Positions 48,010-58,765 of a stretch of DNA of 64,000 nt are shown here, piece by piece. The stretch is from NCBI GenBank assembly GCA_027924585.1, contig BSBM01000711.1:8133001-8197000 (forward strand), given 5' to 3'. The position numbers were made by a program, and so were the translations under genes. The notes under the pieces were generated by a model. That model did not search any database. It had not been told where the DNA came from and worked only from the letters and a program-made list of their open reading frames with translations. This DNA is from Larix kaempferi (lineage: Eukaryota > Streptophyta > Pinopsida > Pinales > Pinaceae). Positions within the stretch are counted from its first letter, which is position 1. Each line of letters begins with the position of its first letter.

Positions 48010-48404
48010 TAGACTGAAAAGAGTAGATTTCACTAGGGTAAATCTATCTTTCTTTCTCTGGGCATAAAAATTAGGGTTTCCTACTGAAGAGGAATTTTGG
48101 ATTCCAAGTGACACAGGGAAGTGCGCCCCTCCTAGGCTCATATTTTGGCACCTAGATCAAATATTTCCAGTGGATATATCTTCCAGAAAATCAAAACCTA
48201 GTTTGACTTGGAACCATAAAAAACCATAAAACCATAAATTGTAGTCCAGAATTTTGCAAGTCCAATTTCAGGGGTTAAATTTTGGATTCTTTAGAAACTG
48301 ATTGTACCAGCATACCTGCCTCAGTCAAGTGCATATTTTGGTGAGTTCAGTTTTCATTTCTGAGAAATTTCCATTTTTGGTCATTTTTTGTTCTCCGGGG
48401 TAAG

Positions 48405-49187
48405 ATGGCTCCAAGCACTAAGCTTGATGACAAGTTGGAAGGCATAGAAATTTTTTGTGCTTGGAAATACATAATTGGACTCATTCTAGAAGAGAATGAT
48501 CTTGTGAAGTTTGTTAAGGAAGATGTGCTAGAACCTGAAGAAGTTGAAGCAAAGGAAAAACACAAGGACATGATTAGAGCTAATAGGATCATGGCTGATT
48601 CCATCAAGGATCACTTGATTCCTCAAGTGTCCTCCAAGAAAACACTTAAGGAAATGTTTGATGCCCTATCAAGGATGTATGAAGGAAAGAACATTAATCG
48701 GAAGATGAATTTGAGAACCCAACTCAAAAGTACAAAGATGAGTCAAGGTGAATCTATCCAAGAATATTTTACAAGGTTTTCTCAATTCAAAGAAAAACTA
48801 GAAGCAATTGGAGACAATCTTGATGAAGATGAATTAGTGATGACCACTCTCAATGGTCTTACTAGACCTTGGGATTCTTTTATCGAGACAATGTGCGCTA
48901 GAAAGGAAAGTCTTCAATTTGAAAGTGTATGGGAAGAATGTGTTCAAGAGGAAGCTAGAGTGGCAAATCGAGAAGAACTACTCAGAGATGATGATCAAGC
49001 TCTAGCTACCCATACTAATACAGGAAAAGGAAAATATCACTACCAGAAGGAAACTCATAAGGAGTTTCATCCTCCTAAGAAGTTTCAAAAGTACAAGAAG
49101 GGAAACTACAAGGAAAGAGACTTTTCTTCTTATCAATGCTATCATTGTGATAAGATGGTACATATTGCTAAAGATTGTCCAGTATGA
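48405..49187 (+). pseudogene. Copia Gag (260 codons), open, stop before pol
   Basis: Gag forms the cytoplasmic particle that packages element RNA. The frame is open from the ATG (MAPSTKLDDKLEG) through the gag domain (WDSFIETMCARKESLQF, EECVQEEARVA) to a zinc knuckle of spacing CX2CX4HX4C (CYHCDKMVHIAKDC), in which the usual Gly before His is Val. A TGA at 49185-49187 ends it where the pol frame should continue. Gag alone might still be translatable; the rest of the element is dead. Confidence 0.9.
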
Positions 49188-51646
49188 AAAGAAGAATACA
49201 AAAAGAATAACAAAATACATCATGCTCATTTAGCCGAAGAAGAAGAAGAAGAAGAAGAACCTCCCAAGAAGTTACAAAAGGAAGAAGTAGAAGAATATGT
49301 TATATAAGAAGGAGAAGAACCTACCTTATATATCAGCTTTAGATAAGGCAGAGCTTAGAGTTACTTTTATAGATGATGAATTTTTTTTTAGAGATGCAGT
49401 TGTTATTGTGACAAAAGACGGTGGCTCATATAAGGTCACTTAGAAGCAGCATTGATACTACAAGTCTATGTGATATATGGTGTAGAAGACTTGATCATCA
49501 TAATCAACAAAGGAACAGGTCTTCAGAATCAGATAATGGAGTAGAGATCACCATCAGACATTCCAGTAATCCCTGCAAGGAGACTGGGATCAAAAGAGAT
49601 CCTACCAAAAAAACTAAGATAAATATTTGAATTGTCATTTTATCAAATTGTTTAAATGATATTGTTCAGTTAAATTTATATTCCTAGATTTAGGAATTGT
49701 AGTATGCATATTAGAATAGTTGCATTAATGAACAATATACTATTGATATGCATGTGATGGGTAAGTGGCCTATGGTACTATACAATATTCCATTGCTACT
49801 TATCTAGAGTGAAACCTCTTTGCTGACATATTGGGAGTAGTGCACACTCTTAATAAATGTTCTAGTAGATATGGAAGGCATCTAGAAAGTTACCATATGA
49901 ATGCGAGATATGGATGAATGTTGTGGTATTGGCTAAAGATAGTTGCATGAATGTAAGACCTATATCTTTATACATAAGATTTGGTTTTTATGAAATGTTT
50001 CTAATCATGAAACTATATTTGACTCGTAGGAAAGATCGTGTATAATCTCATACAAGAGAATAATGATGAGACTTGTTTCTAATAACAAGTGACAATGGTT
50101 CAGCTATAACATTCAAGAAGACTCATGAAATCAAGCATACTACAGATGAACAAAGTGAGAGTGAGTCGACTATGACAAGACGTTACTTTAGTGGCAAATG
50201 ATGTATATTACACTAGACAGATGATGAAATTAAAGTGGAATCATATATCGAGTAACCTCCAGAGTTCAGAACTCTCTACAGAGAACCACATGTGCCAACA
50301 TAAAGAAGTATATGAAGAAGATGTAGCTCTCAGAGTTGCAGAACCGATGAAAGAAGGTGCAAATCTATATTTGTGGCTCGGGGATTCTCTCAAAAGGAAG
50401 GAATTGATTATGAAAAGGCATTTGCTCCCATAGCAAGGTACACTTCCATCCTCGATAAAGTGGAAGTTGCAGCAGATGGATGAGAAAGCAACTTTCCTCA
50501 CTGGTATCATTGAAGAAGAAGTGTATATAGAATTTGAAGCTGAAGAAGGCTCTGTATGGGTTAAAGCAAGCTCCAAGAGCTTGGTATGGAAGAATCGATA
50601 GTTTTCTGATGAGCTTGGTATTTACCAAAAGCAAAGTTGATCCTAACCTTTACTTCAAGGTTATGGATGATGAACCTGTCATATTATTGTTATATGTCGA
50701 TGACTTATTCCTGACAGAAATGAGAAGCAAATCTTAGAGTGTAAGAAGAATCTCGCTGCAGAATTTGAGATGTGAGAACCTGGATTGATGCAGTATTTTC
50801 TAGGTCCAGTGAAGTATGGAAAATCCCGGAAGGAATATTCCTTAACCAATGGAAGTATGAAGTAGAAATCCTGAAAATATTTGATATGATGGAATGTAAA
50901 GCCATGGGAACACCCATGGATACAAATTTGAATTTGTCGTCTGATGCTTCGTCAGAATTATTGGATGAGACAGTATACAGGCAGATTATTGGGTCATTGA
51001 TGTATCTGACGAATACCAGGCCAGATATTTTCTTTGACGTGAACACCTTGATTCAGTATTTGGTTGAGCCTAGACATGTTCACCTTGTAGCTGCAATGCA
51101 TGTGATGAGGTACCTAAAAGGTACAATAGACTATGGTCTCGGGTATACTAGAGATCATGACTTCAGAATGTATAGTTATACCAGATTCAGATTGGGCAGG
51201 AAGTGTCTCAGACAGAAAGAGCACTCCAGGTGGATGTTTCAGTCTGGGCTCAGCCATGATCTCATGGCTAAGAAGGAAGCAATCCAATGTTTCTCTCGGC
51301 CCTGCAGAAGTAGAATATATTGCAGCTTGTTCCGCCAGTTGTGAGGCCATATGTCTTCGGAAGTTGTTATCGGATCTATTCAATCTGGATTTGGACACCA
51401 CAGTCATTATATGTGATAACCAAAATCTGCGTGAAGATGATAGAGAACCATGTGTTCCATGATAAGTCGAATCACATAGAAATCTGGTATTTCTACATTC
51501 GAGATATGGTGAAGAAGGGGGTTGTAAAGCTCCAATATGTGAGCATAGATGATCAAGTTGCATATGTGTTGACTAAGCCTCTGTCTCGTGTGAATTTTGA
51601 GCACTTTTGTGACAAGCTTGGTGTAGTCCATAAGGACTTCCATTGA
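49188..51646 (+). pseudogene. Copia Pol remnant, deleted and frameshifted
   Basis: Downstream of the Gag stop a Lys/Glu-rich linker and the first few residues before the protease (ISAL) survive, but the protease active site and nearly all of integrase are missing (about 49,330-50,370 carries only fragments, such as a TSDNGSA-like piece near 50,090). Reverse transcriptase resumes at about 50,370 (VARGFS.KEGIDYE), continues at 50,534-50,737 with [19 protein letters not shown] and an intact LLLYVDDLF, then at 50,772-51,170 with [13 protein letters not shown]. RNase H follows in shifted frames (DSDWAGS, VEYIAACSASCEA, YVLTKPLSRV) and ends at the TGA after 51,640. At least three frame changes and several stops. 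Confidence 0.93.
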
Positions 51647-51689
51647 AAGGGGGAGTAGTGCTGATGATACTATGGTAGCACAGTTGGGA

Positions 51690-52390
51690 TTGATCAACCT
51701 TAGACTTGATCCCGTAATTATGAAAGGAAGGATAATCTTAAATGTTGATCCTTAGACTAAAATCTCATAATTCTGAAAGGAAGGATTGTCTAAGATGTGA
51801 GTGGTGGACAATGATCCCTTAATTCCGAAAGGAAGTATCGTCCAATGTGATGTAGTGGTAGATCCGTAAAGATTGGGTCTCGTAATTCTGAAAGGAAGGA
51901 TTGTCTGATCACACAGTGTTGTTGGAATAAAATATCGTAATTCCTAAAGGAAGGATTGTCCATGATCCTGTAATTTCGAAAGGAAGGATCACCAATGTTG
52001 GACTAAAATCCCATAATTCCGAAAGGAAGGATTTTCCATGATCCCATAATTCCAAAAGGAAGGATCAACACTGTTGTTGGACTAAAATCCATTAATTCCA
52101 AAAGGAAGGATTGTCCATGATCCTGTAATTCCGAAAGGAAGGATTGTCCATGATCCTGTAATTTTGAAAGGAGGGATCACCGGTGTTGCTGGACTAAAAT
52201 CCCTTAATTCTAAAAGGAAGGATTGTCCATGATCCCGTAATTCTGAAAGGAAGGATCACCAGTGTTGTTGGACTAAAATCCCGTAATTTTGAAAGGAAGG
52301 ATTGTCCATGATCCCGTAATTCTGAAAGGAAGGATCACCTATGTTGAACTCGATCCTGAAATTCTGAAAGGAAGGATCATATTGGTTGTT
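51690..52390 (+). repeat. Tandem repeat in the copia 3' region (about 16 units)
   Basis: A core of (C)GTAATTC(C/T)GAAAGGAAGGAT, followed by TGTCCATGATC or CACC..TGTTG, recurs about sixteen times at 34-65-bp intervals, alternating in a higher-order pattern of roughly 75-80 bp (GACTAAAATCCC alternates with CATGATCCC). Non-coding. Confidence 0.95.
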
Positions 52391-52429
52391 GATGCACCTG
52401 TTGCCAGAGATGATGTTTCTCCAGCCTTG

Positions 52430-52640
52430 AGCATTTAATGATGATGATATTCTAGTATCGTGTTGTAGATGATGATACTTCAGCTCTATACTGAAGATGA
52501 TGATGATGTTCCAGCTTCGTGTTGCAGATGATGATACTTCAGCACTGAAGATGATGATGGTGTTCCAGCTCTGTGCTGCAGATGTTGATGATGTTACAAC
52601 AAGTTGTTCTAGTTGTTGATATTGATGTTGTTGAAAAACT
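52430..52640 (+). repeat. GATGATGAT-rich repeat
   Basis: ATGATGATGTTCCAGCT, CGTGTTGCAGATGATGATAC and TTCAGC(T/A)CT..ACTGAAG units occur about three times at 55-70-bp spacing, adjoining the previous array. Confidence 0.85.
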
Positions 52641-52773
52641 TTCGATGGAATATAGATGTACCAGCTAATGTTCCAGATGATTTTGTTGATGATGCCTCCT
52701 CCTCCCTCCTTCCGATGATGTTGTGTAGAGACACACTTGTTGTTGTTGTTGTCAGTAGAATACCCTTTTTGTT

Positions 52774-52782
52774 AAGGGGTAG
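52774..52782 (+). promoter_or_regulatory. Polypurine tract of the plus-strand copia element
   Basis: AAGGGGTAG (one pyrimidine) abuts the 3' LTR. Confidence 0.75.
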
Positions 52783-53372
52783 TGTTGAAATAATGTAACT
52801 TCGAAGAATATTATACTTGTACTTTATAGTAGTATTGTTATTCCTCCTTCGGGATATGTCATTAATGTAAAAGGTCATGTACAAGTCATGAGGTAAAACC
52901 TCTGTTGTAAATCGGGTCAATAGTACCCAAAAGAATGTAATATAAATATTATTTTGAGTTTTCCTAAAGAGGTTGGCCCAGTCAAGTTAGTGAGTCTAAC
53001 CTAGTTAGGTTAAAAGGTCAAGTGAAAAAGTAAAGTATAAATAGAGAGTGTCTCCATCTCATTTGTACCATTCACTCACTCAAGCATTGCACAAGAGAGA
53101 AAGAAGAAGGATAGTGAAGGAGGCGGAAGATTGTTGTTGGCTCTTGTGTTTGGATTTTGTCTCTCTTTATTATGAGACTTATTTCTTTGGGCATTGTACT
53201 TTGGTAATCTATATTGAGGAAGTTTTCTTCCCCTTGAGGATTTCCCAGAATAAATCGTTGTGTACCCTGTGATTGTGTGTCTTTCAGAGATCCTCTTTAT
53301 GATGCTATTGTGAAAATGTATTAAACGCTCATGAAGTTAGATTTTAGTTTTTAGTATCATATAATCTTAACA
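52783..53372 (+). repeat. 3' LTR of the plus-strand copia element
   Basis: Second copy of the LTR, with the TATAAATAGAGAG box at about 53,036-53,048. Confidence 0.96.
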
Positions 53373-54148
53373 TCCCCCAATTAGAAGTAACATCATCCTC
53401 GATGTTCGTGCTCTTCATAACTTTGTCTTCAAATTTTCAAGTGCTTTTGCAATGTCATTCTTCAGTTATTGTTTCTTTCTTTGGTATCGTTTTTGATATA
53501 TTCAATGTTTCTTGTATTTATTCACATGTTCTTTACACAAACATTATGAGGTATTTCCAACGTTTATCGTAAAACATATTCATAGATATAGTTTTCTCAA
53601 ATCAAGAGAAGCATAAATAATAATTTTCTTATGCAACATACTGTTGTTTCTTTTCATGACACTTTTTAAAGTTTAGCTTTACCCTCAAAGATGTACCTGT
53701 AACATCTGTCATGACATATATAAAATCCATAATCTATGACAAAATCATTCATACATTTTCATTTCATGGCACACAGCTTTCCATTTATAACATTTGCACC
53801 CATACCATCTGTATGGTTGTACTTTTTCTCAAGTTCTTTTAATCATTTTTCAAAATGCTTTTCAACATAAAGAAATCATATCAACTTTCATAACATAAAA
53901 ATAACATAATCATAACATGCTTATAAGAAAATTTTGGAAACACATATTTATAATAGTACTAATGTACATATAGGTAATGCAATCTGTGAGCATAATACGC
54001 GCCCATGGTCATTCATCTCAATCCTATTCCTAGTGGTCATCAAAAAATGCTATTACAGGGACTATGGTCTTATACTCCAGTGCAGTCCAAGACCTCTTTA
54101 CGTGCCTTTTGAAGTTCATCGAGCCTTGACACGACTTACGGATACAAC
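53373..54148 (-). other. 3' interior of the older minus-strand element
   Basis: The minus strand reads ATCGAGGATGATGTTACTTC, then TAATTGGGGGAGGA across the copia target site. The same arrangement (ATCGAGGACGGTGTTATTCC followed by a purine run and LTR) ends the Ty3 remnant at 22.7 kb. No further coding motif is visible. Confidence 0.5.
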
Positions 54149-54153
54149 ATGCC

Positions 54154-54518
54154 TGTTAGGAACCCATGTCTTTACTTTGTTAGTATATTGTTGTTGGACG
54201 CATATGCTTTGTAAGACGTCCCAAAGTATTTGTTGATCCATAGTTTGTATTAGCTCATAGTATTGATCCATAGTATTGGACGCATATGCTTTGTAAGTCG
54301 TCCTGTAGTATTATATGTCCCATGGTATTGACCCATAGTATTTCCGCATAGACTAGTATATAAGTTTGTGTTGATGCCAATGGAGGCACCGTGAAGTTAT
54401 TTTGTATTGAGATTTCTCAAAGGAGGTTTCCCCCTCGAAGTGGCTTGCGATCAATAAAAATATTATGTGATCTGATATATTGTGTATTTCATCAATCAAT
54501 TGTTGCAGGTTCTTCACA
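54154..54518 (+). repeat. 5' LTR of the Ty3 element
   Basis: Ends TGTTAGGAACCC and TTCTTCACA. It contains a doubled TTGGACGCATATGCTTTGTAAG motif, repeated CATAGTATT words, a TATATAAG box at 54,357-54,364 and an AATAAA signal near 54,453. Confidence 0.96.
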
Positions 54519-54520
54519 TC

Positions 54521-54533
54521 TGGTATCAGAGCA
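54521..54533 (+). promoter_or_regulatory. Primer-binding site of the Ty3 element
   Basis: TGGTATCAGAGCA, two bases after the LTR, matches the initiator-tRNA-type site exactly. Confidence 0.92.
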
Positions 54534-55570
54534 CTTTCTTGGGCTCGTTGGGTGAAATTTCTACCAATTTTTTTTTTTGTATCTGTTGCAAGTTCAGATC
54601 TGGGAATAATCCCTATCCACTTAACTGTGGGAAGTACTTGGGAATAATCCCTAAAAATCTTTGTGAGGAGTACCACAGGAACCCCAAAGTAGTTGGCCCA
54701 TTGAGAGGACCTGCTAGTGAAAAGGGCAACGACCCCTAATTGATTGACTAGTTCCCACCCATGAGGTAAACCAAGAGCTGTCGTTTGTGGAAAAGTGGTT
54801 ATCAGTTTTACCTGAGCCGTGGAGTGAGGGGTACTGCCCCAATACACAAGTCGTCAGATAGAATTGGTGGCTGAGTTAATCCCCTGAACCGTTAGAAAGC
54901 CGAGCATACGGTGTCCATATCTATTTTCTGCTGATAAATCGCAGATTTCCTCTGTCCAGAACTATTACTAATCACTTCCACATTGTTTCAGATCTATCTA
55001 TTTCTGATCCCTTCCGCGTCGTTTCAGATCCATCTGTTGCTGATCCCTTCCGCGTCGTTGCAGATCCATTTATTCTGATCCCTTCTGCATCGTTGCAGAT
55101 AAATTTCTTACAAAAAAAAAAGGTGATCGACATCTTCTGCGGAGATATGTCGATCACCATATCTCCCTTGTTTTAACTCTGTTTCCCTTGAAACTTCCCT
55201 GAAACCCCTGCAATCCCATTCTACATATTTCATTCTTAAGGACCCTATCCCAAATTCCACTTCCCAAAGCCAGAAATCCCATATTTGTCTATTTTTAGGG
55301 TTCACCATAACTTCTTCAATTTTCACCCACTCGCCTTCAAATTTTACCACAGTGTCCATTTCCTATTTCTGCTTCTTTGTCCCTCTCTGCCAAATTTTCT
55401 CATTCTTTCACCTTGCTTCTGAAATCCCCATTTTTGCTTCCCTATCCATTAGAAAGTGTCCAAAACCTAGTCAAACCCAAATTACCCATCTGAGTTTTTA
55501 CCAAATCCAAATTTTCCATTAAAACAGTTTCTGTTTTTGTTTTTCTACCCATTCAAAAAAAAAAAAACTC

Positions 55571-56281
55571 TTGGTTATGGTTGTCACCTTTGCAGGAGCA
55601 CAAATCATGGAGGAAGAACTTATAGCCCTCAAAACCAAACTCCCAGATCTGGATGAAAAATTTCTCAACCTCCATCTTCAGCATTCAGCCATGAACAATA
55701 ACCAACAGCCAGAATCTTCTGCAACCACTGGGTTCTCTTCTTCCAGCAATTTTCGTGGGCCGAAGCTTGAATTTCCTCGCTTCAATGGTACTGATCCGAC
55801 TGGATGGATATACCAGGAAGACCAATATTTCAGTCTGCATAATACTTTTGATGTCCACAAAGTTCCACTTGCATCCTTTCATTTAGAACAGGAAGCCCTT
55901 CAATGGTACCGTTGGTACATCAGAGCTCATCATGAGCCAAACTGGACAGATCTTTGCCAACTCCTTTTGCAACGATTTGGTCCTAGTGCTTTTGGTGACT
56001 TCACCGGAGCACTCACTAAACTTCGCCAAATTTGCACTGTGAGAGAGTATCAGACAGAATTTGAGAAACTGGCCAATCACACAGAAGGATTGTTTGATGA
56101 ATTCTACAGGAGTTGTTTTATTAGTGGTCTCAAGGATGAAATCCACTCAAAGGTTAAAATATTATGTCCCGAGACAATGATGGAAGTCCTAGGGTTGGCT
56201 AAGTTGGAAGAGGACAAGATCGCAGCCCAACAATGCTCCAAACCCACCTTTGTTGCCTTTATAAATATGGGCTCCCAATGA
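55571..56281 (+). pseudogene. Ty3 Gag, 5' part of gag-pol
   Basis: An open frame of 236 codons, with a likely true start at the second ATG (55,607, MEEELIALK). It encodes a Ty3-type capsid: PKLEFPRFNGTDPTGWIYQ, FHLEQEALQWYRWY, LLLQRFGPSAFGD, and VREYQTEFEKL..H. It ends at TGA 56279-56281; the same frame continues as the next fragment, so the stop is a point lesion. Confidence 0.93.
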
Positions 56282-57160
56282 CCTCCCATCACGCCAGCTC
56301 CTCAACCAACTCCTATCAAGCATTTGTCTGAAGCAGAGATGCGGGCACACCGAGAAAAAGGGATTTATTATAATTGTGATGAGAAATTCACTCGAGGGGA
56401 TAGATTTGTTGAGAAAAAGCTCTATCTATTGGATGTGGATTCTTCGCCTGCCTCTGAACTTGGTGAAGGCTCTCCAGATACAATAAAGGATCAGGTCGAC
56501 ATTCAGTAGTCGCCTGTTGACTCCCCATCTCAGGACGACCAACCAGATATATCTCTCCATGCTTTATCTGACGTCACCACCCCCCAAACAATGCGGGTTG
56601 GGGGCTACTTCAAGAAGCTCCCTCTTACCATACTCATTGATTCCAGTAGCACTCATAACTTCATTGACCCTCGAATCGCCAAACAGGCTATTGTTTTGTC
56701 CATCCTTGCTCCAACATTAAATTCATGGTTTCCAATGGGGGCACCTTACCTTGAAAGAGGAAGTGTCACAATGTGCGTATCTCTATGGAATCTTATAACT
56801 TGTGTTCTGACATGTTTTCCTTGGCCTTAGGAGGATGTCCTGTGGTTTTGGGTGTTCAATGGTTATGCACACTTGGACCCATCTCATGGGATTTTGTTAA
56901 ACTTTGGATGCAGTTTTCACTCAATGGGAAAAAACACACATTTACAGGATTACAACCAGGGTCTCTCCGCATCATCAGTTCACATCGCTTGGAAAAGCTC
57001 CTTAAGAAGAATTCACATGGTGTCATTGCTCAGCTCCATTCCATTCAGATGCACCCATCAACAGTCTTCACTACTCCCTTGTATCTCCAACAAATTTTGG
57101 ATTGATATGCAGGTTTTTTTGTTGAACCAGTGGGATTGCCGCCTTCAAGAGACCTTTCGA
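56282..57160 (+). pseudogene. Ty3 nucleocapsid, protease and linker remnant
   Basis: The first part (56,324-56,509, same frame as Gag) covers the zinc-knuckle region, but most of the expected ligands are replaced: YYNCDEKFTRGDRF keeps only one Cys. After a TAG at 56507 the frame resumes with the retroviral-type aspartic protease (LTILIDSSSTHNFIDP, active-site Asp present, the following Gly changed to Ser). A frame change near 56,770-56,830 leads into LALGGCPVVLGVQWL and LWMQFSLNGKKHTF, the linker before reverse transcriptase, which ends near GLPPSRD at about 57,155. Confidence 0.9.
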
Positions 57161-57660
57161 GTAAGAATTTAGCCGCCTCTACATCTGAGAAGGAAATTAT
57201 GGTTATTTTGCATGCAGTACAGACATGGCAGCCATACCTATTCTGGAATTCTTTCTACATCAAGACTGCTTACCAGAGTCTGCAATATTTCCTGAAACAA
57301 CGGGTCTCCTCACCCGTACAACTGAAATGGGTTCACCAACTCCTGGGTTATGCCTATGAGATCACTTACATGATGGGTCAGGACAATTTCGTGGCAGATG
57401 ATCTTTCTCGCACATTTGAGTACCAAGTTTCTCTTTCATCTATTTCTATGCATGTTCCACATTGGTTGCAATCTATTCAACAGGGCTATGTCAATGAATC
57501 CTCCTTATCTAAACTCATCCAACGGTTGGCCAACAACCTTCTACTGTACCACTTTACTTTCGGGATGGCACTTCCCTGAGATACAAGGGTCATGCTTCAC
57601 CTGAGCACAGATCTTCAATAGGCTATCTCCTCTGAACTCCATGCGTCTCCATTATTCAGG
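57130..57660 (+). pseudogene. Ty3 RNase H remnant, joined directly to the pre-RT linker
   Basis: After GLPPSRD the sequence passes straight into the RNase H domain: ASTSEKEIMVILHAVQTWQP, YIKTAYQSLQYFL, VSSPVQLKWVHQLLGY, and DNFVADDLSR. The whole reverse transcriptase palm and fingers (several hundred codons in the family) are missing at about 57,155-57,165, which shows a single precise-looking deletion. The usual TDHQSL Asp position reads Ala (TAYQSL). Confidence 0.92.
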
Positions 57661-58366
57661 CACTCTAGGTTCCTCCAAATGTATGAGCGAGCACAACATA
57701 CCTTCTTTTGGCATGGAATGAAAAGGACAATTCAACAGATGGTGGTTGCATATGATACTTTCCAGCTCCTTCCGAGATTGCTCGAACCCATACCCATCCC
57801 TACACGGATCTGGATAGATATGTCTCTGGAATTCATTAAAGGGCTCCCTAAATATGGAGGGTGTACTGACATTACCAATAATTGTTTGGAAACTTATCTC
57901 GTTGCTTCACCTCCAAACAACAACCTCAGTGGGCAAAATGGCTCCTTCTCGCTGAATGGTGGTACCCTACTGCATCTAAAATTAGTCCATATGAAAAAAT
58001 CTATGGTCAGGCACCGCCATTTCTTCTTCCATACACCCTCAACAGTGCACCAGTTCAGGAAATTGACACGGTTCTTCAAAACCGCGATCATATTCTTTGC
58101 ATTTTGCAGGACACTCTTCACATGGCCAAAATTCGAATGAAACAACAAGCCGATCAACACCGTTCTGAGCGCACTTTTCAAGTACTTGATATGGTTTTTC
58201 TTTGTCTACAGCCTTCCAAGCAATCCTCCCTGACACTCAAAGGGAATTCACTTCTCTCTCGCTCTATCATAGAGGTATTCATTCACTGGAACGACATGCA
58301 ACCAGAGGATGCTACATGGGCACCACTCCTTCTGATTCAACATCAATTTCCACTTCTAAAACTTTG
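57661..58366 (+). pseudogene. Ty3 integrase ends and chromodomain, catalytic core deleted
   Basis: The zinc-finger part (LQMYERAQHTFFWHGMKRTI and YDTFQLL, with Cys positions changed) leads to PIPTRIWIDMSLEFIKGLPK, with the first catalytic Asp region. At about 57,873 the sequence jumps to the distal integrase (NCLETYL, then in the next frame FTSKQQPQWAKWLLLAEWWY, PYEKIYGQAPP, RMKQQADQHRSERTFQV). The second Asp and the Glu of the triad are absent. The chromodomain end is recognisable (VFIHWNDMQPEDATW, 58,270-58,320), followed by a TGA at 58,364-58,366. Confidence 0.92.
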
Positions 58367-58382
58367 AGGACAAAGTTTTTCT

Positions 58383-58395
58383 AAGGGAGAGGGGA
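58383..58395 (+). promoter_or_regulatory. Polypurine tract of the Ty3 element
   Basis: AAGGGAGAGGGGA directly abuts the 3' LTR. Confidence 0.93.
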
Positions 58396-58760
58396 TGTTA
58401 GGAACCCATGTCTTTACTTTGTTAGTATATTGTTGTTGGACGCATATGCTTTGTAAGATGTCCCATAGTATTTGTTGATCCATAGTTTGTATTAGCCCAT
58501 AGTATTGATCCATAGTATTGGACGCATATGCTTTGTAAGTCGTCCCATAGTATTATATGTCCCATGGTATTGACCCATAGTATTTCCGCATAGACTAGTA
58601 TATAAGTTTGTGTTGATTCCAATGAAGGCACCGTGAAGTTATTTTGTATTGAGCTTGCTAAAAGGAGGTTGCCCCCTCGAAGTGGCCTGTGATTAATAAA
58701 AATATTCTATGATCTGATATATCATGTATTTCATCAATTAATTGTTGCAGGTTCTTCACA
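58396..58760 (+). repeat. 3' LTR of the Ty3 element
   Basis: Second 365-bp LTR copy, with the same doubled GGACGCATATGCTTTGTAAG motif and TATATAAG box. Confidence 0.96.
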
Positions 58761-58765
58761 ATGCC

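Larger units (their letters stand above)
47399..53372 (+). mobile_element. Second Ty1/copia retrotransposon, decayed
   Basis: A 5.97-kb element with 599- and 590-bp LTRs that differ by roughly 7% plus a 9-bp indel, a degenerate primer-binding site, gag, a deleted and shifted pol, a repeat-rich 3' region and a polypurine tract. Target duplications are TCCCA (47394-47398) and TCCCC (53373-53377), one mismatch. It is inserted 8 bp from the LTR of an older element, inside that element's polypurine tract. Its Gag resembles that of the 39-46-kb copia element, but the LTR sequences differ, so they are related lineages and not copies of one family. Confidence 0.95.
54154..58760 (+). mobile_element. 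Ty3/gypsy chromodomain-type element, internally deleted
   Basis: A 4.61-kb element with two 365-bp LTRs differing at about 19 positions (about 5%), perfect ATGCC target duplications (54149-54153 and 58761-58765), a primer-binding site, a decayed gag-pol and a polypurine tract. It is nested in the interior of the older minus-strand element. Domain order (RNase H before integrase, chromodomain at the end) identifies Ty3. It is non-autonomous: the reverse transcriptase and the integrase core have been deleted. Confidence 0.97.

Noticed and set aside
51690-52390. CRISPR-like array
   Set aside because: Units are diverged, spacing is irregular, and the sequences between the cores are themselves repeated; the array sits inside a plant copia element.
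54353-54847. 164-codon minus-strand open frame
   Set aside because: It is antisense to the Ty3 LTR, primer-binding site and leader, and begins on a non-ATG codon. No protein family is recognised.
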